From Misgurnus anguillicaudatus (lineage: Eukaryota; Chordata; Actinopteri; Cypriniformes; Cobitidae): a stretch of 64,000 bases of DNA. The DNA lies in assembly GCF_027580225.2 (NCBI RefSeq), contig NC_073358.2:44288501-44352500 (forward strand), in the 5' to 3' direction. Below are positions 22,966 through 34,654 of the stretch, in pieces (the first letter of the stretch is position 1; each line of letters starts with the position of its first letter). Below the pieces are notes generated by a model. That model had not been told where the DNA came from. It saw only the letters and a program-made list of their open reading frames with translations, and made no database searches. The translations under genes were made by a program, and so were the position numbers.

Positions 22966-23006
22966 TATATATTTTTAGGACAAAAAAGCTGGTGTAAAGG
23001 ACTTAC

Positions 23007-23182
23007 AGGTTATACAAAAAGGTTTGTCACAGGGGCAAAGCCAAACCTTTCTGAAAACTCCTGCCAGGGTGAAGATTTTCACGAGGCGAGTCTGTGCAAT
23101 GGCTTTACGATTAGGGTTATAACTGCCACCTGCTGACTTGGCATGCTCTTGGCAGAGCTTCATAGCTTGTATTGCCATGAGA
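23007..23182 (-). CDS. possible host coding exon, product unrecognised
   Basis: On the minus strand a good acceptor (CTTATTTCCACACAG, ending at 23183) precedes an open 176-bp segment. It encodes AIQAMKLCQEHAKSAGG, then YNPNRKAIAQTRLVKIFTLA, and ends at a strong donor (CCT then GTAAGT, 23006-23001). An earlier, weaker donor GTTTGG lies at 23046. Codon use looks natural and GC rises relative to the neighbourhood. The peptide has an amphipathic helical look, but I do not recognise a family. No second exon is visible nearby, so a chance frame remains quite possible. Confidence 0.22.
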
Positions 23183-23347
23183 CTGTGTGGAAATAAGCAT
23201 GAATAATAGTAAACAGCAAATAAAGAATTAAAATACAGGAGGACATCCAAAGTACAGTATCTCACAAAAAACACAAAGAAAACCAAAGTAGTCCTCCTGT
23301 ATATGCCATTCATCAGCCTGACAGTTTCCACTCAATATTTTAGTGTG

Positions 23348-23384
23348 TGAGAGAAAGAGAGAGAGACAGAGAGAGAGAGAGAGA
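23348..23384. repeat. (GA)n tract
   Basis: GAGA dinucleotides with AAAG and ACAG interruptions over about 37 bp. Confidence 0.8.
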
Positions 23385-24320
23385 CCCATGTATAGTACTA
23401 CTGGCAGTGAGTGTCCTGCCAGCGATCACAGCTGCTAAATGAAGGGATGGCAACAAATATCCTTGAAATACAACACAGCACATAATAAAAACAAACATCT
23501 ATACCAACAGCCAGACCTTCAGTAAATTATTTTTATTCTAAAAATATAATCACTGGGTATTTTTCATCACCCCAATTTTAAGCGTATTTGAAGTATCCCA
23601 TTAGAAACGAGCGTTGGAAGCTCGGACCAATATCGACACAAAATTCTCTTAATTCGCAATAAAGTTTTTACGCTCACTTGAAGTGGTTTTTGACTTGTGC
23701 AAAAAAAGTGTAAATACGAATAATGGGAGATGAAAATACATTTTGACATAGTGCACATTAAACCCACGAGACTGACTGTCTAGCTGTTTCCTCTGTCATT
23801 GTCTTTACCATATATGGGGCTCAACGCTGTCGTAATGCCCTTGCTGCTGGTGCCTGCATCAAAAATGTTGCATTCCTTCTTCTCTGCACAACATTTAGTT
23901 TGGCAATTAGGCTACAAGCTGAACTGCTAGTAAAATATAACTTGCTCAATCGTAACTACAGTAAAAGCAGTCCTGTCTCCATTTTCAAAGCGTGCCTTGT
24001 TTTATTTACTGTTGGTTATAGGTTACCTACAGTATACCACATCATGTTTGCAAATGTTTTTGATAAAGTTTAAAAGAATTCGGAAGATTGGTGGGGATGA
24101 CACTGATGTCGAGACCGTGGTGTAGTTTGCTGGTAGCCTTAGGTTAACCTTTTATTCCTAGTAAAAGCATTTAGGCTTCAAAATTCATAAAAGTTGTGTT
24201 CATTTGCGAAGATTAATTTGTTGGACAAAACGTTTAACTGTCTTAAACTTTTGTTAAACACAGAGCTTATACTTCTTCCAATAATTCCAAAGTCTAGGAA
24301 AAATAATAGGAAAATACAGT
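23385..24320. other. no gene seen
   Basis: AT-rich sequence with only short meaningless frames. No transposon borders identified. Confidence 0.4.
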
Positions 24321-24324
24321 ATAA

Positions 24325-25133
24325 GGGTGATTCTCGCAAAATTAGACTTATGAGGTGTCATGAAACATTTTGATAAAAAAGTAAATGCTCTTAAAATAAA
24401 AAGCATACAGTTACAAACACCTCTTCATGTACTATTTTGCACATGATTTCAAATGACATCATACAAACCAATTTTTTTTCACATTTAAGGGGAAAATATT
24501 CATTACCGCAACGTGTCCATGACTGGGTTTGGGTTCTTTGACATGGAAATATTTATAATAAAAAATCTAAAAAATAAAAAACTTCAGTGCATGTTATACT
24601 ATAAACATTTACAGTAAAGAAACATGTGGTATTTGGTGATCATTGGAAATGTAGAGAAAATAATAAGAAAAGGAATATAAATGTGTCCAAGCAATTTTCT
24701 CATCCTCCGCAACAATTTTCAATCATTGTTTAAGCCCTAAAGGAACTAACATTTTCAAAAAAAAATTGTTGGAAGAGACATAATTGACTGTGACACTCAA
24801 GATGGCTACCAGGTAAGCAGTTCTTATTTTTTCTCTACAGATAAAAGTTACAATTTGTTTGTCATAGTACCTAGATAACTTTTTAATTCTCATTACCGAA
24901 ACACGAGTTTGTAAATGCATATTTCATGTAATATCATGTTGCGGTAATGATAATTTTTGATAATGATAATTTAAAAAAAATTAAATTCTATAGAAAATAT
25001 TTTTTAAATCCTCTAAAAATAATGGCTATAGTAATAATAAGAATCTTATATGTGTAAAAAAATGGCCTTTAAGGGCTTTTTAAAAATTCTGATGCTGGAC
25101 ACCTTCTAAATCTGGATTTCGTGAGAATCACCC
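24325..25133. mobile_element. GGGTGATTCTCGC element with 4-bp target duplication, copy 1
   Basis: Left end GGGTGATTCTCGCAAAATTA and right end TTTCGTGAGAATCACCC are inverted repeats. ATAA flanks both sides (24321-24324, 25134-25137). The 809-bp interior contains CATTACCGCAACGTGTCCAT and GGTGATCATTGG. A highly similar copy with its own 4-bp duplication is at 52757-53576. The shared minus-strand frame beginning MHLQT diverges between copies after about 20 residues, so it is probably not functional. The 4-bp duplication is compatible with Sola or Chapaev-like superfamilies. That assignment is inference. Confidence 0.82.
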
Positions 25134-25137
25134 ATAA

Positions 25138-26876
25138 AGTCTTAATGACTTCTCTTACGAGTAATTCCTTTAAAATCATTTCAACAGATCATACAAGAGC
25201 ACTTATTCTCTCTTAAATCAGATCAGTGCAGCAGACGTTGTGTTCACAAGCGTCTGTCAATATCAGCGGCGGAGTTTTTCATAGCATGAACCAAACACGA
25301 CAGGCCACACAGGAAATTACTTTCATTATTAATTCAGCATCTTGTATAAAAAGCGTCCTCTGGTCGGCACATAAGGTGATCACTGGGGCGAAAGCGAGTA
25401 CATTAATCAACTCCTTAATGCATAAAACATGAGCCATAATGCTTTAAACGATTCCAAATCGCCTTTTCATACCCTCCAATAGCAATATGAGGACCAGGTT
25501 AATGGCAAGTGGAAACATCATCATAACCGGCTCTAATTCAGAGTTAAGGTCCACTGGAAATGACTCCTAATCAATGTGTGGCATGCTACGAGTTTTATAA
25601 TGTACAATATTTAATGAGCAACTAGATGAACGCAGATTGTGCGGTAATACAAACCATAAAATTTAACAGCACAGGCATCTTAAAATCTAATCAGAAGATT
25701 TGTCTTTAAGTGATAAGGACTGCACTGCAGCATTTGCATGCGCACACATACACTAAGATATAGAAGTATGCAGAAAAGTCTCACCCATGGTATTACATCA
25801 TGGTCATGCAATAATTTTAAATCATGGTCATGCAATGATTTTCTTGCATATTCCATGTTTTTTTGGGCATTTACCATGTATCATCCTTGCAGATGTCGTC
25901 ATTACCATGGTTTATGTACAGTACATGTAATAATAAATGGACTTGATGAGATCAGAACTCACTTATTTAATAACAAATCATGATATGTGTTCAGAATGAT
26001 GTCAAGAAAATAAGACATAATTTTCACCAGAGCTACAATTACTGCCCCGTCCTCAAAATCGCAAACTGTCATCTCAGCAGCGTCCACCAGCCTCTAAAAG
26101 AAACAGCACTTCATATAATTCAATTACATCCGCATCACGCTGAAGCTCCAGTAAGGATCTGGTTGTCGTGGTGACTGAGATGCTACTTAAATGTGATTAA
26201 TTAGCTGCTTCTCCTCCAATTAGCAGGCAGGAAGTCTCCCTGTCAATGAGGTGTCATGGAGAGATGCTGAATGAGAGGAAAAACATGCACAGTTGTTTTC
26301 TTCATCTTTTTTCATTTCCCGTCTGTGAAAGAGAAGCCGTGACTGTCACTGTCAGTTTTTCAGCCGTCGCTGAGAGTCGCAAAGATCAGATCTCTATCTT
26401 GAATCTGTACACGATTACATTCACAACCGGGATGCTTGGAAAGGCTGAGCTTTAGGGATGAGTTTTACATCTTTACTTGAAGCACTGTTATGATTTTCTT
26501 CATGCATTATATCTTTTCATAAAAAGTAAAGGGAAAATTATTATTCTGCTTGTTGTAGCTACGTGCCACATAAATAAATAGAAATGAATTATCGGTTTGG
26601 GATTTGGGAGTGATGCAAGAGATATGAAAGCAGGAAATTGGTCACCTACTAGCCATTCAGTCGTATTAGAAGTGCAAACCAAATCTAAGAAAAAAACTTT
26701 GTTTAAAGGAACAATCTCAGTCAGAATTGCTGATTTATACTTGAATTGCTCGTGTATATTTAAAGTATAAATCAGGCTTGGCTAGTTGTAGTGCTTGGAA
26801 AAGCTTCTGTTGGTTTTGATTTCACTAAATAATTTCTAAATAATTTGGGGTTAACTGCTCTTTTTAAACAGTTTAT
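25138..26876. other. mostly single-copy DNA, no gene recognised
   Basis: No transposon borders are visible in 25140-25700 or 26030-26460. Both contain homeodomain-type TAAT words, for example GATTAATTAGCTG and CCAATTAGCAGG at 26193-26227. This is the character of conserved non-coding regulatory DNA, but conservation cannot be judged here. The 81- and 69-codon frames show no domains. ATCATGGTCATGCAAT is repeated at 25797 and 25821. Confidence 0.35.
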
Positions 26877-27295
26877 TTAAAAAGGACATTTCACAAGACT
26901 TTTTTAAGATTTAAATTAAATCTTTGGTGTCCCCAGATTGTGTATGTGAGGTTTTAGCTTAAAATACCGTATAGATAATTTTTTATAACATGTTAAAATT
27001 GCCACTTTGTAGGTGTGAGCAAAAATGTGCCGTTTTGGGGTGCTTCCTTTTAAATGCAAATGAGCTGATCTCTGTACTAAATGGCAGTGCCGTGGTTGGA
27101 TAGTGCAGATTAAGTGGCGGTATTATCCCCTATAAATTTCAATGAGCTATTTTTTTACATGCTTGCAGAGAATGGTTACCAAAACCAAGTTACTTGGTTG
27201 ATCGTTTTCACATTTTCTAGGTTGATAGAAGCACTGGGGACCAAATTATACTTAAACATGAAAAAAGTCAGATTTTCATTATATGTCCCATTTAA
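26877..27295. mobile_element. AGGGGACATTTCAC family, copy 2 (internally deleted)
   Basis: Left end TTAAAAAGGACATTTCACAA and right end GATTTTCATTATATGTCCCA followed by TTTAA mark an almost complete element with TTAA borders. It keeps GGTGTCCCCAGATTG, AAATGCAAATGAGCTGAT and AGAGAATGGTTACC, but at 419 bp is shorter than the other copies through deletion around AGCTGATCTCTGTACTAAAT. Confidence 0.78.
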
Positions 27296-27328
27296 GAGCA
27301 TGTTATCTGACAAACCCATATGTGACAT

Positions 27329-28085
27329 TAGTCCCTTTCACACATACAGTATTTACTGGTAATTTACTGGTAAATTGCCGTTAACATGTCATGTGTGAAC
27401 AGAACCTTTCCGGTAAATCAGTGCTCCCAATTTACCAGTAAGACAGGTTGTAAGATTACCAGTAATTTACCGGTAAGCGCTATGTGTGAACGAAAATTAT
27501 AGGATAACCGGCATTTAGAACGGACGACGTCAGACCGTGCTGACAGCTTCGGGCCAATCATAGCGTTTTAATACAGATGACGCGTTTACCCCCGCAGTGT
27601 TTACTGACGTTTCCACACACATGCTGCTTGAAAGTTGAGCACAACTGAATTTACGTCCACATTTCTTCACCAAAGTTGTTTAAAACAGCTTACCGCCGAA
27701 TTGCCGACGTCCTTAGCACGCCCTCTGTGAAGCCTTAAGTGCAAACTGTTGTTAAAAACGCATTTTCGGTTTGACGTCGTCTCATTCAATGTTGTTTGGT
27801 CATGAGCAACTTCGCGACTGTTTACCACAGACAACAAAATACGGACCGTGGTTATGAACGACGTGGATTGTTTACAAATACAACACTGAGCTTGCCGCGT
27901 GCTACAGGTACTTCCGCTTTCTCAACATATTTACCGGTATTTTGATACTGATGTGTGAATGATGTCTTACTGGTAAAATAACGGAACGCCACTGTGTGTG
28001 TGAACAGCACATTTTTGTATTTACTGGTAAATTCATTCTGGTAAATTCATGGTAATTTACCAGAATTACTGTGTGAAAGAGGCTA
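27329..28085. mobile_element. hAT-like element, TAGTCCCTTTCACACA ends
   Basis: Left end TAGTCCCTTTCACACATACA and right end TGTGTGAAAGAGGCTA are inverted repeats. Within both subterminal regions TTTACTGGTAA and its complement TTACCAGTAAA recur (nine or more instances including variants), a likely transposase-binding array. 757 bp, no frame. An 8-bp target duplication is not evident. Confidence 0.65.
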
Positions 28086-28089
28086 TTGT

Positions 28090-28310
28090 AGCAATAGCCA
28101 AATTACATTGTATGGGGAAAAACTATAAATTTTTTATGCCAAAATCATTAGGATATTAAGATTATGTTCCAATTGTAAATTTCCATAAATTGTTGCTTTA
28201 GAACTTTAAAGGCGATTTTCTCAATATTTTGACTTTTTGCACCATAATATTATCCCATCCTAACAAGCCATACATCAATCAAAAGCTTATTCAGCATGGT
28301 TAAAAGCAAG
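28090..28310 (+). repeat. dispersed repeat with ATCCTAACAAGCCATACATC
   Basis: Words AATCATTAGGATATTAAGAT, ACTTTAAAGGCGATTTTCTC and CCTAACAAGCCATACATCAA occur in an order typical of a very common fish repeat. A second part copy is at 33060-33186 (CCTAACAAACAGTACATCAA, AAAGCTTATTTATTCAGCTG), and its terminal part (TTGACCCTTATGACTG, CCAGGGTCACG) is at 30375-30415. Confidence 0.6.
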
Positions 28311-28319
28311 GCAGCGTTG

Positions 28320-28500
28320 CCAGGTCCTCTGCCTTAAAGCGGGCTACTTCTAAACTGTAGGTTGATGTTTTTCTGCTGGTTAGAGATGGTTTATTATTTG
28401 TTGGTATTTGGGCTGTGAATAGTCATTGGGATGCTTTTGGACTCATTTTGAATAGCCACTGGGCTGGTTTTGTTTTACAGATCTGGCAACCCTAACAGGA
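28320..28500 (+). repeat. dispersed repeat, copy 2 of 3 (see 9156-9420)
   Basis: Contains GTTGGTATTTGGGCTGTGAA, TAGTCATTGGGATGCTTTTG and AGCCACTGGGCTGGTTTTGT, ending ATCTGGCAACCCTAAC. This is the same sequence order as the minus strand of 9156-9420 and the plus strand of 50935-51040. Confidence 0.7.
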
Positions 28501-29985
28501 TAATGACAGAAGCAAAAGCGCAAACGAACCCTGGTTTCATTTTCTTTAATATAAGTAACTATGTATTTTGCTTAATTGTTGTTGGGTTTTCATAAAAATA
28601 AAAGTATCAACCACAAACTAAGCATCTGTTTTAAATTACAGCATTACTGTAACAACACATATATCACTTTCATACCATAAAGATTAGAATGAGTTTATTA
28701 TTATGTGGCAAAATATACTCAGCACCTCCCTGAAGACTCAGTTCACTTTGTTTATTTATATTTTGACATTTGAAGATGCTTTACTATTTAAAACCTACCT
28801 TTTTAATTTAATGGGGAGGTTTAATGCTATTTCATGCATTCTGACTTATTAACACAGTTTAAGAGTTGTAGTCCTCATGCTAAATATAAGCAAAGTGTCA
28901 AAAAAGCAGTTGAGCTTGTAACAGAGTATTTCTGAGCCAAACTCACGCCTCCTTTTTCCTACAAGTTTCGGAAAGTTTTTTTCAAATGGGGGTATCTGTT
29001 ACGACTGATTGACCCCATATTCCTTTTATGGGCCTTTACCCCCAGAAAAGCACGCCTGCCCTGCACATGAGAGCGAGAACGCGCATTAGCATTGCTCCGT
29101 CGAGTAAAAGTCACCGTTATCACTGCACAGCACGCGACAACTATGTTTTAGCAAGATAGTTCGACAAAAGAAGTGTGTTTTTGGATGTAAGGAGAAGAAA
29201 ACCGTATTTAGCATTCCCTGTCTTAAGACAACAGTGGATGTAGTTTGTTTTTCCCGGACAGCAACGTAAATGCGAATGAGTTTGTTTGTTCCCCGGCTGC
29301 ATTTCGGAGAGGATTGCTTTACAAACAAGGCTCAGTTTGACGCCGGATTCTCCACTTTTTTAAAACTATTGGAGCGGTCAAAACTTTAAAAGACCCCGTC
29401 TAGGAGTCACAACCACAGGCGTAAGTAAATCAAAACCCCCGTGTTTTGTTTGCAATCGTGCATACGTGCATGTAATGTAAACAACACCTACAACATCACT
29501 TTGTACTGCATTTACAACATTTACACCTTTTAAATGCAGTTAAAAACTGGATTATGTTGCTTTTTTATTAAAATAGCAGATAAACAAGCAAGGATTAATT
29601 ACCTGATAGAGACGTCCTGCTGTAATCGTTGCTGCTATTGTTTCTGATCGTCCATTACTGACTAAGTATACAATGCTGGATCATATGTATAATGTAAGGC
29701 TGGTTATTTAAAAAAAGTTTTTTTAAAGTTTGATTTCCATCTATGTCGGCTGTAAATCCAAAAGTAGTATCCAAAGCTGCGCATACTCGTAACTCTTAAG
29801 CTCCGCCCACTGCACGCCTTCAAGCGTTCGACCTTTTACGCCAAAAATTGGAAAGGCTGTTCTTTCTTTTATAAATCTGACAAAACGAAAGACTCTTTGG
29901 ACATATGAATAATGAAATACTACTCTATATATAAGCAAGATTAACATTAGATTGTCAAAAACGTCTTGTGTTATGTCAGCTTTAA
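28501..29985. other. no gene; probable degraded transposon at the right
   Basis: The end GTCTTGTGTTATGTCAGC followed by TTTAA at 29963-29985 has the form of a right terminus of a TTAA-type element (reverse complement TTAAAGCTGACATAACAC). GC-rich patches at 28930-29110 and 29790-29850 (CTCCGCCCACTGCACGCC) would be its interior. I cannot find the left end. Frames are short and unremarkable. Confidence 0.35.
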
Positions 29986-30099
29986 GGTTTAAAATATAAA
30001 AATCAAAAAGTTATATTAATAAAACTCTAGTAGTGTGTGGCTTTGCACTTTTAAAAGTACACTTCTACATGTGAATTGACAAATGAAAATGACAAAATG

Positions 30100-30415
30100 A
30101 AAAATACAAAAAACGTAAGTCTTAATTAACGTAATTTAAATAAATGAATATTCGAATATTCGTTCTTTACGAGCTTAAATATTTGAATGTTAAATTACTG
30201 AAAAATGCCCATCCCTAATGTGAATACCATAATTTAGTGACTTATTTAGCTAAGTGAAAACTCCATGAGTAAATATTAATGTTTTTATCCGATTAATCGG
30301 AAAAAATAATCGCCTGATTTAATTATTATAAAAACAATCGTTATCTGCAGCCCTTATTCTCGGTTTCCAAAAACATTGACCCTTATGACTGTTTTTCTTG
30401 TCCAGGGTCACGGAT
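30100..30415. repeat. stacked relic ends of hAT and other repeats
   Basis: Three truncated right ends follow each other. One is AATATTCGAATATTCG...GCCCATCCCTA (to 30218). The next is CCGATTAATCGG...TCTGCAGCCCTTA (to about 30357). The last is TTGACCCTTATGACTG...CCAGGGTCACG (to 30411). The first two have the CATCCCTA/CAGCCCTTA form of hAT termini. Confidence 0.5.
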
Positions 30416-32409
30416 TAGGTCTTAAAGTATCCAAATATGTCTTGCTGGTGAGCTTCCAGGAACACAAGCCTACTGAAAGAAAGATTCATACTCAGTTTAC
30501 GAATCAGTTCCTATTTTTATAAAAGAACCATTCATGTTTTAACAAATATATAATATTTAATATTTATTCCTATCCAGCCATTTAGTCAACTAAGCTTTCA
30601 TTAGAAGTGCAGTAAAGTATTGTAAACCTGTCTTCAGTTTGTTTTGACTCATTGAGCGACAGTAAAATTACTGTCTGTGGTCATCGACCACATCCCAAAC
30701 CCACGCCTCTGGTTCGGTTATAAATACCCTTACATATATCCTAAAAAATTCCAGCACAAGGATTCAAAGTTCCTCTAATCTTTACATGTCTGTACTCTCT
30801 CAGTGGACAGCTAACAGTAGCCAAAACTTAAAGGCTAGCAATATCCTGACTGAAGTTGCCCTTCAGCTCTCCAGTCCTGTAATATTTATGACATGAGAGA
30901 GTCATCCACTGCCAGCGAAGCAATAACTTCAAGAAAATATGACAGGCTGAGAGCAGGGGTGTATGTGCGTTTGTGCGGTAAGGGTCTTGGAAAGCTTTAC
31001 AGCAGAAATTAGGGTCAGTAATGGGGACGCCGGACTCTGCAAACCTGTCTCAAGCTGAGGTTAACACGGGGGAAATGAGACACAGGAATGCAATAATAGA
31101 GTTTAAAAATGTCCCGGGCTTTAGGATGTAGTGGCCTTGCTCATACGCCTCCAAACACTGCGTCTCTCAAAACGGTGCTAGTTTCTATCTCAATGGGCCA
31201 TAAATGTCATAAAAGCAATGCAGTAAGTTACAAATGGGAAATGTTTCAAAGACTCAGGCTCTCAAAGTACTGTACAGTACACAAAGCAGAAGACAAAGCA
31301 AAAGACCTCTGTTGTTCTGACCCATGGGCATACTAAAAATCACAATCTCCAACAATGTGCTTTAAATTTACATATATGCCTTCGGTAGATGATTTTATTC
31401 AAAACGTCTCTCATATTTCTTACATCCATATGTGATGCAAGCTGGGAAATTTTACCAATTTGAGTATCATATGAAAGCTGGGTTTAAGCCCCTTCCAAAA
31501 TGAGAAATGCAATTATGAGAAAAATTACACAAATTGTTCACATACAAAGATACAAATAGGTCACTTTTACCCCAAGAAACATTCAACACTTATATTATGT
31601 AATTCTATTATCCGGACCGCATTTATTCACTTTTATGGTATTTTACTGTTACCTTTATTTACCTTTTCTTTGTAAATAGTACTTGGATACTTGGACAAAG
31701 CCCAAATGCATTGACAAAACAAACACAGCTGGTTTGTCCTACCAATAAATAGAGAGGAGAGAGAGAGAAATAGAGAGAGAAAAAAATGAATGAATAAGGA
31801 TTTATAGCTGCCATCATTCTGTTGCAACGATGTTTCCTGTTCTGTTTAGTGTGTGGAAAGGAAAGCTGGTAGGAGTTTCCTGTGTGTGATGTCTGTATGG
31901 TGGGGGATTTCAGGAAATGGGGGCAAAATACGCCTGTTTCTACCCTGGCAATGATCAACAAGGGCTAATAAAACCCTCCTCCCATGTCTAACCCTCTTCC
32001 TCTGTATTTTACTCTCTTTTCTCTTGCTCTACAGTGATTATTTCCTCTCATAAAACACCACCGTGTCAAAATGAACAGTATAGCAGGTCACCAGCATGAC
32101 TTGTTTTGGATCCTGGTCCTCAGCATGGGAAATGCGCTGCTTTCCATAACTTTTTGTTAAAAATACACAAAACTTAAGATATTATAAACGTGTTCAAAAT
32201 TGTCTCTTTACCTTATCATAATTTGCAACGGTAAGCTTACAATAATAATCCATATTTTGAGGTCCCAGGTATGATTTTGTGTAAAATGTTAGTTTGATGT
32301 CGTTTGATTTAAAGATGCTCTATGTATGTGAAGTAGACAGCATTTTGGACTAATGAGATGGTGAAACACAGAGATGGTGATATACAGGCACAGGTTACAG
32401 ACTGCAGCT
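30416..32409. other. no gene recognised
   Basis: Mostly unique-looking DNA with moderate GC at 30890-31340. It includes a 75-codon plus frame (31109-31336) and a 100-codon minus frame (31659-31961), neither with identifiable domains. A purine tract (AGAGGAGAGAGAGAGAAATA) lies at 31752-31785. Confidence 0.35.
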
Positions 32410-32670
32410 TTAACTAGCCCAGTTGTTCTCCAATTTTTCAGCATGTGACCTCCCTTGTGTAGGTTGCATCCTTTTAGGGCCCCCAAAAGAAAATTCATGA
32501 TGTAGAGGGTGCATCCCTTCGATGCCCACCAAAAGAAAATTCATGACATAAAACAGTCTCAAACTTAGAATTGGAATTAAACAAAATGATAAATGAATGT
32601 ATTTTTTAAAATAGTATAAAACTGGGGCCCCCTGGCACCATCTCCCGCACCCCCTTAAGTTTATTCACGC
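32410..32670 (+). mobile_element. hAT (Charlie-like) relic, copy 1
   Basis: Begins CCCAGTTGTTCTCCAATTTTT and reaches GGGGCCCCCTGGCACCATCT near 32623. CAGTGGTTCTCAA with downstream CATGNGACCCCC and GGCCCCC is the characteristic terminal sequence of Charlie-group hAT elements. The GTGCATCC...AAGAAAATTCATGA block is duplicated at 32465-32500 and 32508-32545. A second relic is at 61715-61940. Confidence 0.6.
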
Positions 32671-33059
32671 TGCAAGTCTAATTAAATGCAATTAAATGCA
32701 ATTTAAATTTATTAAATGCAAGACAAATTTCACACAAGGACACCAAGTGTCCAAACAAGTTAGGATTCATGCTGGCTTAAGCTGTACTTTGCTGTGTGAA
32801 GAAACACCAGCGCAAGTATTAACCCTGTAATTATAGTGCATCTGTGTTTGCATTCTGACATGCTGCTTATATCTTATTCATCCTTTCTGAAATGATCTCT
32901 GTAAGCGTCAACATAAATGCCGACTGACATGAAGCAGCATCTGTAATCTATGCAATCAAAGCACTGCTGAATGATTCATGAGATGAAGGTAAATATAAAG
33001 AAAGTAAGATTTAAAGTAGACACCAACAGATGACACAAAATTACTTTAATATTCTTAGA
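32671..33059. other. no gene seen
   Basis: A short ATTAAATGCA duplication occurs at 32682-32722. Nothing else is recognisable. Confidence 0.4.
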
Positions 33060-33365
33060 CAAGTAAGAAAACCATGAAGATATTTTGTACAGAACAGTTA
33101 TGTCCTGTCCTAACAAACAGTACATCAATGGAAAGCTTATTTATTCAGCTGAATTAAAAAAATTAACCCTTATGACTCTTTGCCTTTACAGAGATATGTG
33201 TATTTTCTATGAGGACGCGCTACGTTCCTAATAGCGCGATGCTTGTTCACATCCTCCCGCAATTAACCGACTTATGAAAAGTAGCTATCATGACACTGCT
33301 GCTGTTATATAAGAAAACAGTCATTTGGATAAAGGCATCTGCCAAATTCATAAAGTAAAAATGCA
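33060..33365. repeat. dispersed-repeat piece followed by a SINE tail
   Basis: 33060-33186 is a part copy of the repeat at 28090-28310. At 33318-33346 the words TTTGGATAAAGGCATCTGCC and AAATTCATAAA are the conserved tail of fish tRNA-derived SINEs without the tRNA head. Confidence 0.5.
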
Positions 33366-33623
33366 TTATGAAAATATACTGTAACTTTTAGACCTTCATT
33401 CTCAGTCCAAGAAGGAACTGTACTGAAACTCTGACAATATTAACATTTAAGAGTCTAGAAGTCAAATCTTTATTATTATTACACATACACACATAGGCGT
33501 ATATAATACTGACATACTGATAAAATGTATAGCTTGAACGCACACAATAAATGTATAGTCTATGTTCAGTCTAGTGTGAATGCACTGTATGTCATCTAAA
33601 CATATGGCAAATGGGTAAATTTG

Positions 33624-34612
33624 CATAGTTTGGTTCCAAAACGACATTTAAAAAAAAATGGTTACCACCAAAATCTGGTCAGTATTAAAAAGTCAATTCT
33701 CCATTTACGCAAAATCCGATATCCAGCGTGTTATTTTGTCATCTTTTCTCCTATATTTCCAATTCGCGACAAATGCCAGTCCTCCTTTTCTGCAGAATGC
33801 AATAAATCCGCTCAATCAATCACAGCGCACCATTCCACGCATTGTAAACAATAATGGCAGCATTTGAATTCACACAGAATCCTAGTTTTCTTCCTCTACT
33901 TTGTACTTCGTGATCAACAAACAAACAAAACCAAAATAATACTTTTGTTGGCATTGATAAACCTGTGGTGGGTTTCTGTGACGAGGAAGAAAAGCAAACC
34001 ATCGAAATCGAATAATTTACGTGAGAGGCACTCGGGAGATGGAAAAATGCCAGCTGTTGTTTGTTCTCACCCAACAGCATCAAGCTTCTGTCATGCTGAC
34101 ACATTGACCCCAGGGGATCTTATGAAAAACTTTCCATTATTTTACTCGAAGCCAATGAAAATCAACCAGGACCAAAACATTTTACAGCTGATCGCTGTCA
34201 AAAAAGTTAATCGACGACGTCCCAACCATAACAGCAGCAATGACAGTGTTCTTAATAAGTAAGTGTTTTGTGTAATGCCATTAATGTTTATTTTTATAAG
34301 TGTATATAGCCAACTAAATAAATATAACACGGCAAAGATGAATGCACATTTATAAATTGATTCAATAGATTTATAACATTTTGGAAAAAAACTTGGATCT
34401 ATTGCATTTTGCTGAAAAAAAGTTTTTATAATAAATCAATGAAAATCAAATTACGGATTAGAATTTTTAATGTTATTATAACCTTAAGATGCTATGTGAA
34501 AGTTTGTAACAGAAAATAGTGGTTTTCATCTTGTCACTTTCTTGGTATAGAAAACACATTTTTACCGAAATTAGTCAAAATGGATTTCCTGCGTTTCGGA
34601 ACCAAACTCTTC
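33624..34612. mobile_element. DNA element with AGTTTGGTTCCRAAACG ends carrying a coding exon
   Basis: The left end AGTTTGGTTCCAAAACGAC (from about 33627) and right end GCGTTTCGGAACCAAACT (to about 34607) are inverted repeats. A 132-codon frame at 33864-34259 lies between them and ends at a splice-donor-like AAGTAAGT. Target duplication is not clear. Superfamily is not assigned. Confidence 0.5.
33864..34259 (+). pseudogene. exon fragment of an unassigned transposon-encoded protein
   Basis: The 132-codon frame has a lysine/arginine-rich stretch (RKKSKPSK, RERHSGDGK), then SHPTASSFCHADTLTPGDL (near residues 70-88), QDQNILQLIA (100s) and VNRRRPNH (near 114-121). The frame ends in the TAA of AATAAGTAAGTG, which is also a good 5' splice site, so it may be an internal exon rather than a complete protein. 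The first ~45 residues are hydrophobic and probably not part of the exon. I do not recognise the family. Location inside inverted repeats suggests transposon origin rather than a host gene. Confidence 0.35.
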
Positions 34613-34654
34613 ATTTCTACATATTTAATTTTCCAGAATTGGATCATTACATAG

